Below are positions 11,634 through 22,712 of a DNA stretch of 64,000 nucleotides, piece after piece. Each line of letters opens with the position of its first letter. The first letter of the stretch is position 1. The stretch is from Epiperipatus broadwayi. Lineage: Eukaryota; Onychophora; Udeonychophora; Euonychophora; Peripatidae. The DNA is taken from NCBI GenBank assembly GCA_028023455.1, contig JAQFVV010006739.1, positions 64,001 to 128,000 on the forward strand. The letters run 5' to 3'. A model generated the notes under the pieces. It saw nothing but the letters and a program-made list of their open reading frames with translations. It was not told the DNA's origin and searched no databases. The position numbers were made by a program, and so were the translations under genes.

Positions 11634-11671
11634 CTGAAGAAGAATGGAGAATGATGCTATTCGAAATGTTG
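11634..11671 (+). other. Hammerhead-like hairpin motif in the F2 arm
   Basis: CTGAAGA (11634-11640) is followed by a 6-bp hairpin, GAATGG/CTATTC (11642-11647 with 11657-11662, one G-U), and GAAA (11663-11666). An outer helix forms from CAACA (11628-11632) and TGTTG (11667-11671). The order resembles a hammerhead, but CTGAAGA replaces CTGATGA and there is no stem III with NUH. I call it a structured, possibly degenerate, relative, not a ribozyme. Confidence 0.45.
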
Positions 11672-11834
11672 TGTAATTACTAACGTGTATTGTCTATTTG
11701 TGTATTATTACTAACAAATTGTTTGTATTTGGAAAGTTTAAATAAAGTTTAAAATTTTCTATTCATTCAACATTCACTCATAAATGATGGAAATAGTCCA
11801 ATATATCACATCTTAATAACTAGATATTATTTAT

Positions 11835-12390
11835 CATTAAGGCTTCATTATCAGAAGCATGGAGTTGAAATAATTATTGAGCTATTAAAACCAGAACCAG
11901 TAAAAATGTATATATCTTTCAAAGTCTGAGTTAAATATTTCTTGGAAGTTTATGCATTTTTCACACATGTCACAGTTGTAAACTCACAGATGATATATTT
12001 TTAAGAAAATAAAAAATATATATAACAATTTTATGGGTACAAATATACAAGTTTTTTAAAAGTTATATTTAAATTTACAATGAAGTCTGATTTTGTTAAC
12101 AAATAATATAAAAAAGCCACAACAAAATAGCTATGGTCTTTAAATGCAAAATTTAACAGTTGATGGCGCTAAAAGTCAGCCTGGTGATTCATGGTGGTAG
12201 TGATGAAATGTTTTGAGTCATGCATTCTAATATTCATCACATAAAATATGCAATTAGTCTAAGGAGTCAATCAATAGTGCCATAAACTGCAGTGTTGAAG
12301 TCAAAGATTTTATGCACCAAGTCTATTCCTATTGTAATCCTTAACAATAGTCAAACATAAATTTGTGCATAATGCTGTTTTCAAATAATT
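11835..12390. other. AT-rich spacer
   Basis: Nothing recognised. Confidence 0.5.
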
Positions 12391-12392
12391 AA

Positions 12393-12574
12393 TAATAATT
12401 CCAACACAATTGAAATAAAACAACTATATAAAAATAAATATTTTTTTTATTATTGAATCGGTTTTTGCCCTATATTTTGAAAAGGCCCTAATATAGGGTG
12501 AAAACCCGTTCAGTAATAAAGAAAATATTTATTTTTATATAGTTGTTTTATTTCAATTGTGTTGGAATCATTAT
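12393..12574. mobile_element. Palindromic MITE / fold-back
   Basis: Two arms of about 85 bp (12393-12480 and 12488-12574) are near-perfect inverted copies around a very short loop. The outer part AATTCCAACACAATTGAAAT and the inner CCCTATAT/ATATAGGG are both conserved. There is no coding capacity and I see no clear TSD. This is a typical non-autonomous DNA-element hairpin. Confidence 0.8.
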
Positions 12575-12579
12575 TCCTA

Positions 12580-13665
12580 TTGTACTATTTTATTTCAAAT
12601 TTCATTATTTGAAAGACAATTCATTTTTTACATAGTACTAATTTTATATTCTTTGCAATTTTGAACTATTAATATTTAAAAAAGACCATTTCTTATTAAG
12701 TATATTATTTGGTCATATGTATATTTTTTAAATGACTCAGATCACCCAGATATTCAATAACTCAGATAAGTATTTTTTTCTTATATGCAGTTTAATTCAG
12801 CTTCAATATGAAAGCTTCATTTTTAACGGTGACTCCATTTTTAGTTGTAGCCAATATTTTTTTTTTTGTAAAAAAACAAAACAATTATCAGAAGTTTATA
12901 TTTGTCAATATTTCATATTATTATTTTAAATAATGATGACGTCGTTTAAAAGTCATTGAATATAAAAAGAAATGTGATAAATATTTTTTTTTATTTTGAA
13001 CTCTGACTTTTTTTATGATTCTGACATTTTAAGATTTTTACTTAATAAAATGTCATTCATGAAGTGAGGGGGGAAATGATCACATGTTATCCTGTAATCA
13101 AATACCTGTTGAATATTATGATTCTTAAAAGCTGTTTGAGGATAGCAAGCACAAAATTACTTTTAAGAAGATTAATATTTAGCTAATGTATTTTATATAT
13201 ATCAAAGAAAAACATTCAGAGCAGATTAAGCCATAAATAATTTTATTATAAATGAATAAACTAATACGATTTTAATTAATATAAATGCAAAAGAAAATCA
13301 TCATTTTGTAACATATATTTTTTACCCTTTTTATGTAAAAACAAAGAATAAATAAAGTAATTGACATTTTAATAACAACATAAACAAATGTTTGTCAAGT
13401 TTTTCATTTAAAAATAATAACCGTTTTTTAAATTTAGGCATTTTAATATTAATACATTTAAAACAGATGTTTTCACCGTTAAAAGATAAAATTTTAAATA
13501 TGTTTTGAAGAATACCATGCAAAAGTTTGATGGAGAGAACTTATTATGATTTGAAGAAAATAGATCAGATCATTACAAATCTTTAAAAAGGACTAATCCA
13601 TAGAAATACCAATTTTCCCCAGAAGTAGTCAACTGATATTTTGATAAAACCCTATTTATTTTCCT
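12580..13665. other. AT-rich spacer
   Basis: Nothing recognised. The short open frames at 12732-12929 (plus) and 13331-13522 (minus) have AT-driven composition and no motif. Confidence 0.55.
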
Positions 13666-13676
13666 CAAAACTAACA

Positions 13677-13785
13677 TGTCAAGCATTGTTAGCCGAGAGG
13701 TCATTGCACTTGCCTTGCAAGCAAGTAGTTGGTTGCAGACGGGTGTGGGTTCGCGTCCCGGCCAATGCTATGACATATGAAAAAA
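13677..13785 (+). mobile_element. tRNA-derived SINE (family S1) with poly-A tail
   Basis: The head has a Pol III A box (TAGCCGAGAGG), an anticodon-like arm (CTTGCCTTGCAAGCAAG, loop reading TGC), a B box (GGGTTCGCGTCC) and end sequences GCATTG/CAATGC that could form an acceptor helix. A long extra segment sits between the anticodon arm and the T arm, so this is not a functional tRNA. A short unique tail (ATGACATATGA) leads into poly-A. The 10-bp repeat AAAACTAACA at 13667-13676 and 13786-13795 is a probable TSD. Other copies are at 17890-18006 (plus), 27649-27750 (minus) and 51335-51432 (minus). Confidence 0.85.
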
Positions 13786-13799
13786 AAACTAACACAGCA

Positions 13800-14990
13800 T
13801 TGATGTCTACAACAATAGAGAAGGTGAGTGTAGTTTATATACTTTTCATAATTGTTTTGTCTGTTTTATTATTTCTCATTTGAATGTTAATCAATCATAG
13901 AAGAAAGTTGATAACAAATTGTCTTCAATTGTTTCTTTGTTAATTAATGTGGGTAAAATTATTGCTATTATATGGAGAAATATACTCGATAAGAAATTTC
14001 TAATGAAGGAATATAACAGTCATTGAAATGTAATAATCTACATGCAATTATATCAAGGCTTTTTACGCATTGAAAAATATGTTTGCCTTTGAAATATTTA
14101 ATGTTGCTCATATTTTCTCTATGTAAAAAGCATTTATATAACTGCATACACATTATTTAGATTAAACTATTTGAAAGACTATGAAAAATTTTAAAAGTTC
14201 AGATAGTAAACATCCATTCTATTAATGCAAATAGTTCTTGTGCCAAACGAAACATGTAGTGTTATTATAAAATAGTTTTTTATTCTGCTGCTGAATAAGT
14301 TTTGAGCCTTTAAAGATATATCAGAGATAGTTTATGAATATTAAAAGTTAAAATTTTTTATTCTAAAATCGACTAAAATTTTGTAAAACAACTAAAATGA
14401 CTTTAGCAGAAAATAAAACAATGAGAGTAGCTAAATTGGCAGTGACAATGATGTTTAAGTTCCATATTTGGAGATGATATGAAATAGCAATTGATGACTA
14501 AGTCGGTCTGTAAAATGTGGATATGGCTTTTAGGAAAAATAATATTAAAAGAGAAACAGTTTTAAAAATGGAATTTTTTAATATATTCTGACAGTGCTTA
14601 TTGGTGAACTGAACAAAAGAATAGATGTTTAGTAATGTGTATGTTGAAATTGAAAAGGAAACATCAAAAGTATAAATATAGGCAAGGGAATCCTTGTCAT
14701 CTTTTATGGATGTTAGTATTATATAAAAAAAATGTTAACGATACCTCATGAAATGAAATAAAGTTGAAGACAATGCAATCTATATGTAAATGAAGTTTTA
14801 AATTAGGCCCCAGTATATTGTAAGCAATCTAGAAAGAAACCGTGTGTGAAATAAATAGATAAGGTAAGGAAGTTTATTGAAAGGATGCAAAAAATTTACA
14901 GATGTTCAAAACTGAATTAACTCAAAGTGACCAACCTGGAAATAGACAATGATTGAAAATAATACAAATAGGAAATATTATATAAGTTAA
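13800..14990. other. AT-rich spacer
   Basis: Nothing recognised. The minus open frame at 13968-14153 has no motif. Confidence 0.5.
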
Positions 14991-15163
14991 CATTAGTTTT
15001 GTTAAACATCACATGATCACTATCTCATACTAGCACAATAATTGTTATTAAACAATTCAAAACAAAACAACATTCTCTATATAGTAGTGCCATCTTGTGC
15101 TAACAAGAGCAATCAATGGATGCCAGAAGGCTTGTGCATAAAATCCCTATCTAGTGCCTACTC

Positions 15164-15222
15164 ATCCAATATCCCCAGACTAGTTTCTGGCTTGTGGCCT
15201 TCATCAGTGAGGAGCCTTGGAT
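15164..15222 (-). ncRNA. Type I hammerhead ribozyme motif (copy C, left arm)
   Basis: On the minus strand it has the same layout as 15549-15607: two-part stem I, CTGATGA (complement of 15201-15207), GGC-CACAA-GCC stem II, GAAAC, TA, GTC, with predicted cleavage between 15178 and 15177. All pairs seen in copy D are kept. Confidence 0.85.
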
Positions 15223-15548
15223 CTGAGAGCACTGCACCTAGATCTTAGGATCTAATGCAACCCTCCAGCACCCACCTTTTAACTCTATTTAACTACAAAA
15301 CTATGAGAATGAAATTGAAAACACTATTAATATTTTCAATCCAAGCTCAATAGCTTATATAGTCATATGGGTCTGAACTCAATTCAGTACCCATATATTT
15401 TGGTGTCTTTGGCTCTTTAACAACCATAGCCACCACTATATTAATAGTGTTTTCAATTTCATTCTCATAGTTTTGTAGTTAAATAGAGTTAAAAGGTGGG
15501 TGCTGGAGGGTTGCATTAGATCCTAAGATCTAGGTGCAGTGCTCTCAG

Positions 15549-15607
15549 ATCCAAGGCTCCTCACTGATGAAGGCCACAAGCCAGAAACTAGTCTGGGGAT
15601 ATTGGAT
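15549..15607 (+). ncRNA. Type I hammerhead ribozyme motif (copy D, right arm)
   Basis: Stem I distal ATCCAA (15549-15554) pairs with TTGGAT (15602-15607). An internal loop GGC/TA follows, then proximal TCCTCA (15558-15563) pairs with TGGGGA (15594-15599, one G-U). The core CTGATGA is at 15564-15570. Stem II is a 3-bp hairpin with a CACAA loop. GAAAC is at 15584-15588, and the palindrome ACTAGT forms stem III without a loop, followed by C17 at 15593 as the cleavage site. The internal loop on stem I and the loop on stem II are where natural hammerheads make tertiary contacts. The A.A at 10.1-11.1 is unusual. The very short stem III suggests it works as a dimer. Confidence 0.85.
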
Positions 15608-15729
15608 GAGTAGGCACTAGATAGGGATTTTATGCACAAGCCTTCTGGCATCCATTGATTGCTCTTGTTAGCACAAGATGGCACTACTATATGGAGAGTG
15701 TTGTTTTGTTTTGGATTAGTTTTGTTATT

Positions 15730-17555
15730 TTTCATATACTTTTATGTTTGATATTAGATGTGTATAAAACATTGCCTTTAAAAATCTAAATTTATTAGTA
15801 GTAAATTATTTGGTTGTTTTTTAAAAAGGATATATCTAAAAAGAAATTACTGATTTTTTAATTTTTTTTATTATGTTATAGATTAAGATTAGAATTTAGA
15901 AATTTGAAATATTTAATGAATAATATTCTAAAACTATGAACAAAAAAAGAAGCTAATAATATTGAAATATTTTAGAATTACAAGTGGGTTTTTTTTTTAT
16001 TATTTCAGATATAATTTTGATTTTTTTTTTAAATGCTATTTTTCTGACAAATAAACTTTCATTTCTTACATTTCCTAATACCTACTTATAAAAAATAAAT
16101 AAATTAAATAAAAATTTAAAAACTGTTACGAAAAAAAAGTATATTGAAAAAAGTCCTAAGCATAATTATATAGAGCATATATATATATATAGAATAATTG
16201 CTTGTCATGTGACCTACTCAAGTCGATCATTGAGCTTAAAAATTTCATGATGATGAACAAACTTTTTTAATACTTTATTCAGCTGAGAATTGATCCAGAA
16301 ACTTCTAGTTATTCAATACACCATTCTATCAGTATTACATTTTTTACTATTTTAATACAGATGTATCAATAGGTACATTAAGCTCAAATAATACAAAATC
16401 TTGAAACTCAAAAAAGTCTAAATATACATTAATTAGAAAGTTGCTTATAAAAACTGATATTTTTCATTATTTTAAAATTCATGCAAATTATCAGCACGTC
16501 AAAAATCAATAGTTAACTCTCACAATTGTCTACAATTATTTGCATAATTTAAAATAAAAGGATTATAAGTTTAAATACTGAAATTATATATTATATAAAT
16601 TTATTGTTTTAATACTTTAAAATGTAACTTAAATGTGACCATTTTTATTGTTTGCATGGATTTAAAATTAAAGCAAAATTATTAAAAATATAAAAGTTGC
16701 AAATAATAACAAATTCCCACTGAAAACATAAAGTATTCTGCCTTCAGGCACAAAACAGTTTCTTCATATGATTCTTCCACTCATAATTAAATAAACTCAT
16801 ATTTGATTATTTAATTTTATCATCTGATTAGAATTTTGTCTCAGTATTAGAAAAACATAGCACAACCATAACTAAATGAAGTAAAGAAAGGCATACTGTA
16901 TTCTTTGTCTTTGTATCTTTGCCTTTTTTTCTTTTTATTCTAAAGTTAAAATGACCCTATAATTTCTGAGTGATTGCTAATGATGATGAATGATACATCA
17001 AAGAAGGAAGATAGATATATCATATTTATTATTTTTCTATTTATCCTAAGAAACATTTTTAATTTTAGTTGCATTTATATATGCTGTGCAAAAAAAAAAA
17101 AAACCTTTGCACAGAAATGCTGTTAATCAAATTAACTATTCTCACTTTTGAAAATGTTTATTTACCACAAAAAAAAACATTTACTTATATACACACATTA
17201 TTTTCTTTCATTCTAGATCATTAATACATTCTTCCACCAGTGAGAGAAGTCCAGCAACAACAAGAGAAGAATTTTGTTATGTTTAGCTAAGATAATAATA
17301 TAGTACCTCATGCAAATAATATTTTGGTAAGAACTTTTAAAAAATTACAGTGATATTACAAAAAATGTTTATCTAACATAATAACAAAATGTTCTAAAAA
17401 AGGATTAATTTCTTCAGATTTTATGACTATTAAAATTATAACATTTCTGGGGGAAAATGTGAATAACCGCATCAACTATAAAAAAAAATACTATTTTATC
17501 TTGTGCCTACAAGATTATTTTAACAGGACCCAATAGAAGACAGATAAAACTCACA
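15730..17555. other. AT-rich spacer with a decayed SINE head
   Basis: No gene recognised. Around 16258-16330 (minus) the stretch with GAATTGATCCAGAAAC resembles a decayed tRNA-type B box and matches 27108-27180, so both are probably old SINE pieces. Confidence 0.5.
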
Positions 17556-17559
17556 TGAC

Positions 17560-19335
17560 CATTTTAGATTTGGAAAAGAATCAAAGAAACAATAATAGCA
17601 ACAAAAATAATTTTTCAGAGAATACTAGAAATGAATAAAAAATATTATGTACTTTCATTGACTTAAAGAAGGCTTTTGACAAAATGAATTGGAAATTGTT
17701 GTTTCAAATCTTAATTGAAAAAATGGAAAATTGATTCTAAACTTATATGAATATCAAAGCACTGAGATAGATATGAAGAGTTGTAAGAAAAAAGCTAATA
17801 TAAAAAGAAGTGGAAGAAATTGACATTTTATTTGTTCAACTTATTTATTGAGATTGTATTAAACCTCAATGGTTACAACTAGTATTTGATCTGTCAAGCG
17901 TTGTTAGCCAAGAGGTCAGTGCAGCTACCTTTCAAGCAAGCAGTTGGTTGCAGACGGTTATTACGGGTTCGCCTCCTGGCCGATGCTGTGACATATGGAA
18001 AAAAAAGAAATCTTTATATGGTTTAATTTCACAGAATTTTTAAAACTGAACAGATTCAATCTCAGTATTTTTCTAGTTATATTTGCATTTTGAAAAAAAT
18101 CAAATTAGCTTGAATTATGCTTGTATAGTTGAAGTTTTAAGCCACTTTTTTGAAATTTAGCAACATCCCATCCATATTTAGCAATATTGTAATTTTTATC
18201 AATTTTTTTCATACAATAAAAAGCAATTTTATTTCATTATAATAATTGATTGTAAAAAAAAAAAGCAATTGATTGGTTCTGGTTAGAAGCTATTTTTAAC
18301 AAAAGTAATTTTATTTTTCTATTTTTGCAATTTTATTGCTATTTTTTTTTTTACATTGTTTTACACAAATATTAGAATACTTATTGTAAATAATTCTGAT
18401 TAAAATAAATCAAATTTGAAATGATAATTGAATCAAACAAACACATTTCTTAGGAGCAGTGTGAAAAACTGCTTGTAGCATTTAGATTATAATATCACAT
18501 TGAAACTATTGCAGATTAATAATCATAAAAAAACAACAAAGGAATTAAAATTAATGACAAACATGTTCATGAACAATCATTATACAGATAATAAGGCTTT
18601 AATTGTAGTTTTTAAAAAAAGATATTGAATATGCTTTTGGAAAATTAAAACTTGAAGGTAAATACCGGTAAAAGTAGGATAATGGTGGTCGATATATAAA
18701 CAACAGATAAAATATGCTTTGAATGTATGGATAAGTAATATAAATGTAGACTAAGTGAAAAAAAATTTTTTTTTATTTAAATAGTGTAGTTAATAGTAAT
18801 AATAGATATTAAGTTGAGATTTAAAATAGAATAATGCTGGTAAAAAAAGTTTTTTCAAAATAAAAAAATCTTACTACTAAATAAACATACTGATATAAAA
18901 AAAATTGTTAGAACCTTTGTTTGGAATATACTGAAATATGAGTTTGAGATTTGTTTTTGGAAAAGGATTATGACTAGGATAAGTTGATAGAAAAGAAGAC
19001 TAATGACAAGATATTGAAAGAAATTGGTATAAAAAGAGAAAACTGTTGGATGTGATAAAAATTGAGGGAAATAAAATTTATTGAACACATTTCATGGCAT
19101 GATATTTTCCTATAAAATATTTTGGAGATAAAGTCTTGGAACTGAAGAGTAGGGCAAATAGATATCCTAAAAATGAAATCAATGAAATTGGATGTACTTT
19201 ATAAGTGAGTATGAAAAGAATAACTGAGGACAGAATGATCTGACTGCTGCAACAATACAATGCTTTTAGAAAATGATGAATCCATTTTAATAAAAATTGC
19301 TTTGTTAGTTTTGATATAATTTTATATTCCAGATT
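17560..19335 (+). mobile_element. LINE B relic, jockey/CR1-like reverse transcriptase
   Basis: Conceptual translation gives an RT motif block FIDLKKAFDKMNWKLLF at about 17655-17705 (RT motif A, D-x4-F-D). After a SINE insertion (17890-18006) comes a GIKIND...K block (about 18545-18700, the region around RT motifs C-D, where the catalytic YADD-like motif is no longer readable). It ends with VWNILKYEFE (about 18915-18945, corresponding to the common VWSxxLYGxE post-RT motif) and a decayed rkxxfigH region to about 19330. Frameshifts and stops are everywhere, so it is a dead, old copy. The minus-strand open frames at 18855-19350 are antisense shadows of it. Confidence 0.7.
17890..18006 (+). mobile_element. 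tRNA-derived SINE S1 inserted in LINE B
   Basis: A box TAGCCAAGAGG, anticodon-like arm, inserted segment, B box GGGTTCGCCTCC, tail CTGTGACATATGG and poly-A all follow the copy at 13677-13785. No clear TSD was found. The insertion splits the LINE B relic, so it is the younger of the two. Confidence 0.8.
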
Positions 19336-19339
19336 TACC

Positions 19340-22300
19340 TGAACAAACAATTTAAATTTCTACCTATTATCACTTCCTTAACTCTTATAGTTTCCCCATT
19401 ATTTATACAATTTTTCTAAATATCTTTCTCTATGTTCCACTCCAAAAATAAATGTTTTCAGCTCTAGCTCTTATCTCTGCATAAATAAGAATAATAGTTT
19501 GAATTTTTATTCCATTTTTACTTTCTTTTCTTGATAACCCAAGATTCTGCTTTTATACCATATAACAGTAAGCTTCCTCTAATGTCATCACACATTGATA
19601 CATATTTTACACACTTTTTATTCTTATAGATCTCTAAATCATTTTTCACAATGTTATTTTAATTTTTCTGACCAACTTATCTATTATCTTTTTCCACTCT
19701 TTATAATTATTATACTCTTTATATACATTATACCATTTCTCAAACAATTACGCAGAAAAAAATTAAACACTTAATATGCAGTAAAAAGTATAACATTAGA
19801 TTTTGAACTTCCCCTTTGCTAAACAAATTTCTTAACAATTCAAAGGACAAACTACCTGCAGAGTCACCATACCAAATCATCTACAAAATTCAAGGTCTAA
19901 TGTTTTAACTAGACTCGCCTAACATAAATAATTTTATAATAGATTACATAAAAGTAAGAGATTCCTCAATATTTATGGACAATGAAAATAAATTTGGCCA
20001 TAAATTAAATTTATCAAGGTCTAGAAATGTATGCATTGAGAGGAAGGATAGGAAGTGAAAAATTAAAGAGGTCTGGACAATAACAAAAGACTGATACTCA
20101 ATAAACAGAAAAGATGCTAGTATTTTCCTCTCAAAGAATTAGAGTATTTAAATAAATTTAAATTCCTTTAAATATAACGATTAAACATGTTAAGTATTTA
20201 AAATAATTATCAAACATTTATAAAAGTTAAGAACATTAAAAGAGATAGATTGCTATGAATATGATATTTCACATATCGAAAGCATGCTAAGCATTAATAA
20301 AATTAAAATTATCATGGCTCTCTTTTCTGTATGAAAGCCCATAATATTTATTTGAATATTATAAAATTATAATTATAAATAGGTTAATATATCTAATTAA
20401 ATTTGAAAGAATGTCAAGCCAATAACTATGCATGCATAATACACTTTTTATTGTGGTTCCATACTACTTAAAACTGTTGACTAATTAGTAGGCTGTATAC
20501 ATATATTTGGAATAACCTCCTTCAGCTATCTTAAAGCACTGTCAATAATTCATGCAAGTAAACTGCTGCTCAATTTACATTAATACTCTAATTTGTCAAA
20601 ATGTGAATATTTACTGCTGTGATTACTTCTTATAAATTAACCTATTTTAATGTGGCTATAGGCCTGTTAAGGATGATTATGATTATGACTATCATCTCTT
20701 CAAATTTATTTAAAATATATAATGAGATCTATAAAACTATATTGTCAATTGACTTGGATTCAAAACAGTAAGATATCTTAGTTTGACAGTAAAAAAAAAA
20801 AAAGTAAAAAAATTTTGGTTCCTTTTTTTTCATGAACAAAGAATGTAAAAAAAAAAGTAGACTAGAATCAATATATAATGAATGGATATAAATGTAATGT
20901 GTTCCATTGGGTGATCATTATTTATTCAAGATTTTAATAGATGGCTCTGGAGTAGAATGATGAGAATTCCCCCTAATAGTATTCTTTCTACATTTTTAAC
21001 TGTTATTTTTGATTTATTATCATAAAATGACAATTGTTATCAAAAATACTCCTCATTACATATGTTAGAAGTGTAAATATGTATATAAAAAAACAAATTT
21101 CTTTAGAAAATTCAGAAATAAAAAATATAATAATCCTAATGCAGGCAACTTTTAAAAGAATATAAAGCTATGAGCTTTATAAAATATCATTACAACAACA
21201 ATTTTCATAATTAATAGCAGTAATATAGAATGATGTTACTAACAATGTGTCGTATTAGTTGTAACTATGTCAGATTGTACAGGAGAAAATAATCATAAAA
21301 TACTTTGATATACTAACATATATAATACAATGAATATAAAAATTAATAATTCATATTAGAAAAAAAAAGATATTATGTATACAAAAAAATATGAAATAGT
21401 CTATGTAGAACAAAAAATATAGCGGGAGAATTAAAAAAAGATGATGTTTGAGGTTAGTATAGATAAATTATAGCCATAATCCATAAAGTTGAGAAGAAAA
21501 AATTTATCTTATAGTTGAAGCTTAATGGTTTTTTTTTTTTATTTTAATAAGTATATCAAGAATATTAATACTATTACTTACTATTATTTCAAAAATTGTG
21601 GATCAGTTTATATTCAAAAGAATTAATTAAGTTCCTTGCATGATATATTCATTTTTCTAAAAAAAAAAAAAAAAAAAAGTCAATAATGCTAATTAAAATA
21701 TTTTATTCTTTACAGAACTTGCCTTTATGAACTCATAGTATCATTCAAAAAAAAAAAAAGACACCTAGTGACTTATTTAAATCATCATTTGATAATTTAT
21801 AAAAATCAATAAAATAAATTTCAAGACTAACAACTAAAATAATCCTTTAAAAATAGTTTAAGTTCTAAAATGTAATTTAATTTCTTTCAACTCACCTATA
21901 TGACCCATCAACTGTCTAAAACATTTCATTTAAAACACTTCATACCATTATATCCAATTTATTAGAACCAGTTTTAAACAAAACGATGTGATTTCTAAAT
22001 TTCAGATTTCTAACTGCATAAAAATAATAAGAACCGTTTAAAACTAAACATTACTGAATTTCTTAAAATGTGCTTTTGTATTTGAATTATATATGATAAA
22101 TTCAGTTTTTCAATAAGATGAAAGTGTTGACAGAGATATAAAGTACTGTACTATTTTTTATGTTGAGTAAATGCTGGTTTAAGAAAATAGCAAACAAGAT
22201 TAGAAATTTCCATCAGTTTTACAGAAAAATGGCATTTACTATTTGCATTGTAAACAAAGCAATCATAAGCTTAAACATATACCATTTTAACATTACATGT

Positions 22301-22710
22301 TGCCAGTACAATAGTAGTTCATTAAAATTATATAAAAGATGTTCTATTTATTTGTGAATATTTCTATTAGCACATCAAAGTATTTTATGAATGTTTTCTC
22401 TTGTGCAACCTGAAAATATGTATAACACACAACAATGACAAATAGTCAGCAACATCATTCTATATCATTACTGTCAATTTAAGACATTACTCACAAGATA
22501 CTTAAAAAATACTAGAAAGCAAATTAAAATACAGTAAAAACAATGAAGATATTTCTTATTAAAATATTAGAGAATGCGAAAATCAGTCTAGATTTTAGAA
22601 CTACCGTAAATGTGAGGTCTAATCAATACATATTGTAATGGAATAGATAAATGTTTTATGCACTTAATATATGCATAGAATTGCCCAAAATGTAATAGGA
22701 TTTATTGAAC
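19340..22710. other. AT-rich spacer
   Basis: No gene or clear element. A run of 18-19 A lies near 21660-21678. Open frames such as 22160-22357 show no domain. A short segment near 20276 (GAAAGCATGCTA) also occurs near 2283, too short to define a family. Confidence 0.55.
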
Positions 22711-22712
22711 TA

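Larger units (their letters stand above)
10270..11832 (-). mobile_element. Inverted-arm retroelement (family F2) with exact 18-bp TSD
   Basis: Exact 18-bp direct repeats (10270-10287 and 11815-11832) bound the body 10288-11814. The left arm (10288 to about 10530) is the inverse of the right arm (about 11514-11814). Both share a terminal stretch with AAAGTTTAAATAAAGTTTAAA and ATGATGGAAATAGTCCAA. The left end carries an extra terminal segment also seen at the right end of the copy at 40035-40700. The right arm stops short of it, so the element is best read as minus-oriented with a 5'-truncated right arm. The right arm begins with a tRNA-like head (A box TAGCTCAGTTGG, 11522-11533). A Tigger-like derivative fills the centre. 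This could instead be two SINEs in opposite orientation, but a single TSD around both argues for one insertion. Confidence 0.7.
15054..15717. repeat. Long inverted repeat, two ~279-bp arms
   Basis: Arms 15054-15332 and 15439-15717 are inverted copies with only scattered differences near the outer ends, around a 106-bp spacer. A transcript through it would form a very long hairpin, and the near-identity implies a recent insertion. Confidence 0.9.
14992..15727 (-). mobile_element. Inverted-arm hammerhead retroelement, copies C and D (PLE-like layout)
   Basis: Exact 13-bp direct repeats, ATTAGTTTTGTTA (14992-15004 and 15715-15727), bound the body 15005-15714. After a left-only extension (15005 to about 15053) come two inverted arms of about 279 bp (15054-15332 and 15439-15717 by symmetry), almost identical, around a roughly 106-bp centre. 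Each arm carries a hammerhead. PLEs are known to have LTR-like repeats that can be inverted, a one-sided extension, variable-length TSDs and hammerheads in those repeats. I infer a short non-autonomous derivative of a PLE or a retrozyme-like element. No reverse transcriptase is inside. The matching 68- and 70-codon open frames at 15042-15248 and 15523-15735 are antisense translations of the two arms. Confidence 0.8.

Noticed and set aside
13677-13785. Functional class II (long variable arm) tRNA
   Set aside because: The extra segment does not form a convincing variable arm, and the same tail and poly-A occur in the other SINE copies.
15042-15735. Two nearly identical 68- and 70-codon frames at 15042-15248 and 15523-15735
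   Set aside because: They are translations of the two inverted arms of the hammerhead element. Their similarity reflects the repeat, not a protein family.
18855-19350. Minus-strand frames of 77 and 90 codons
   Set aside because: They lie antisense to the LINE B relic, whose plus-strand translation matches a known post-RT motif order.
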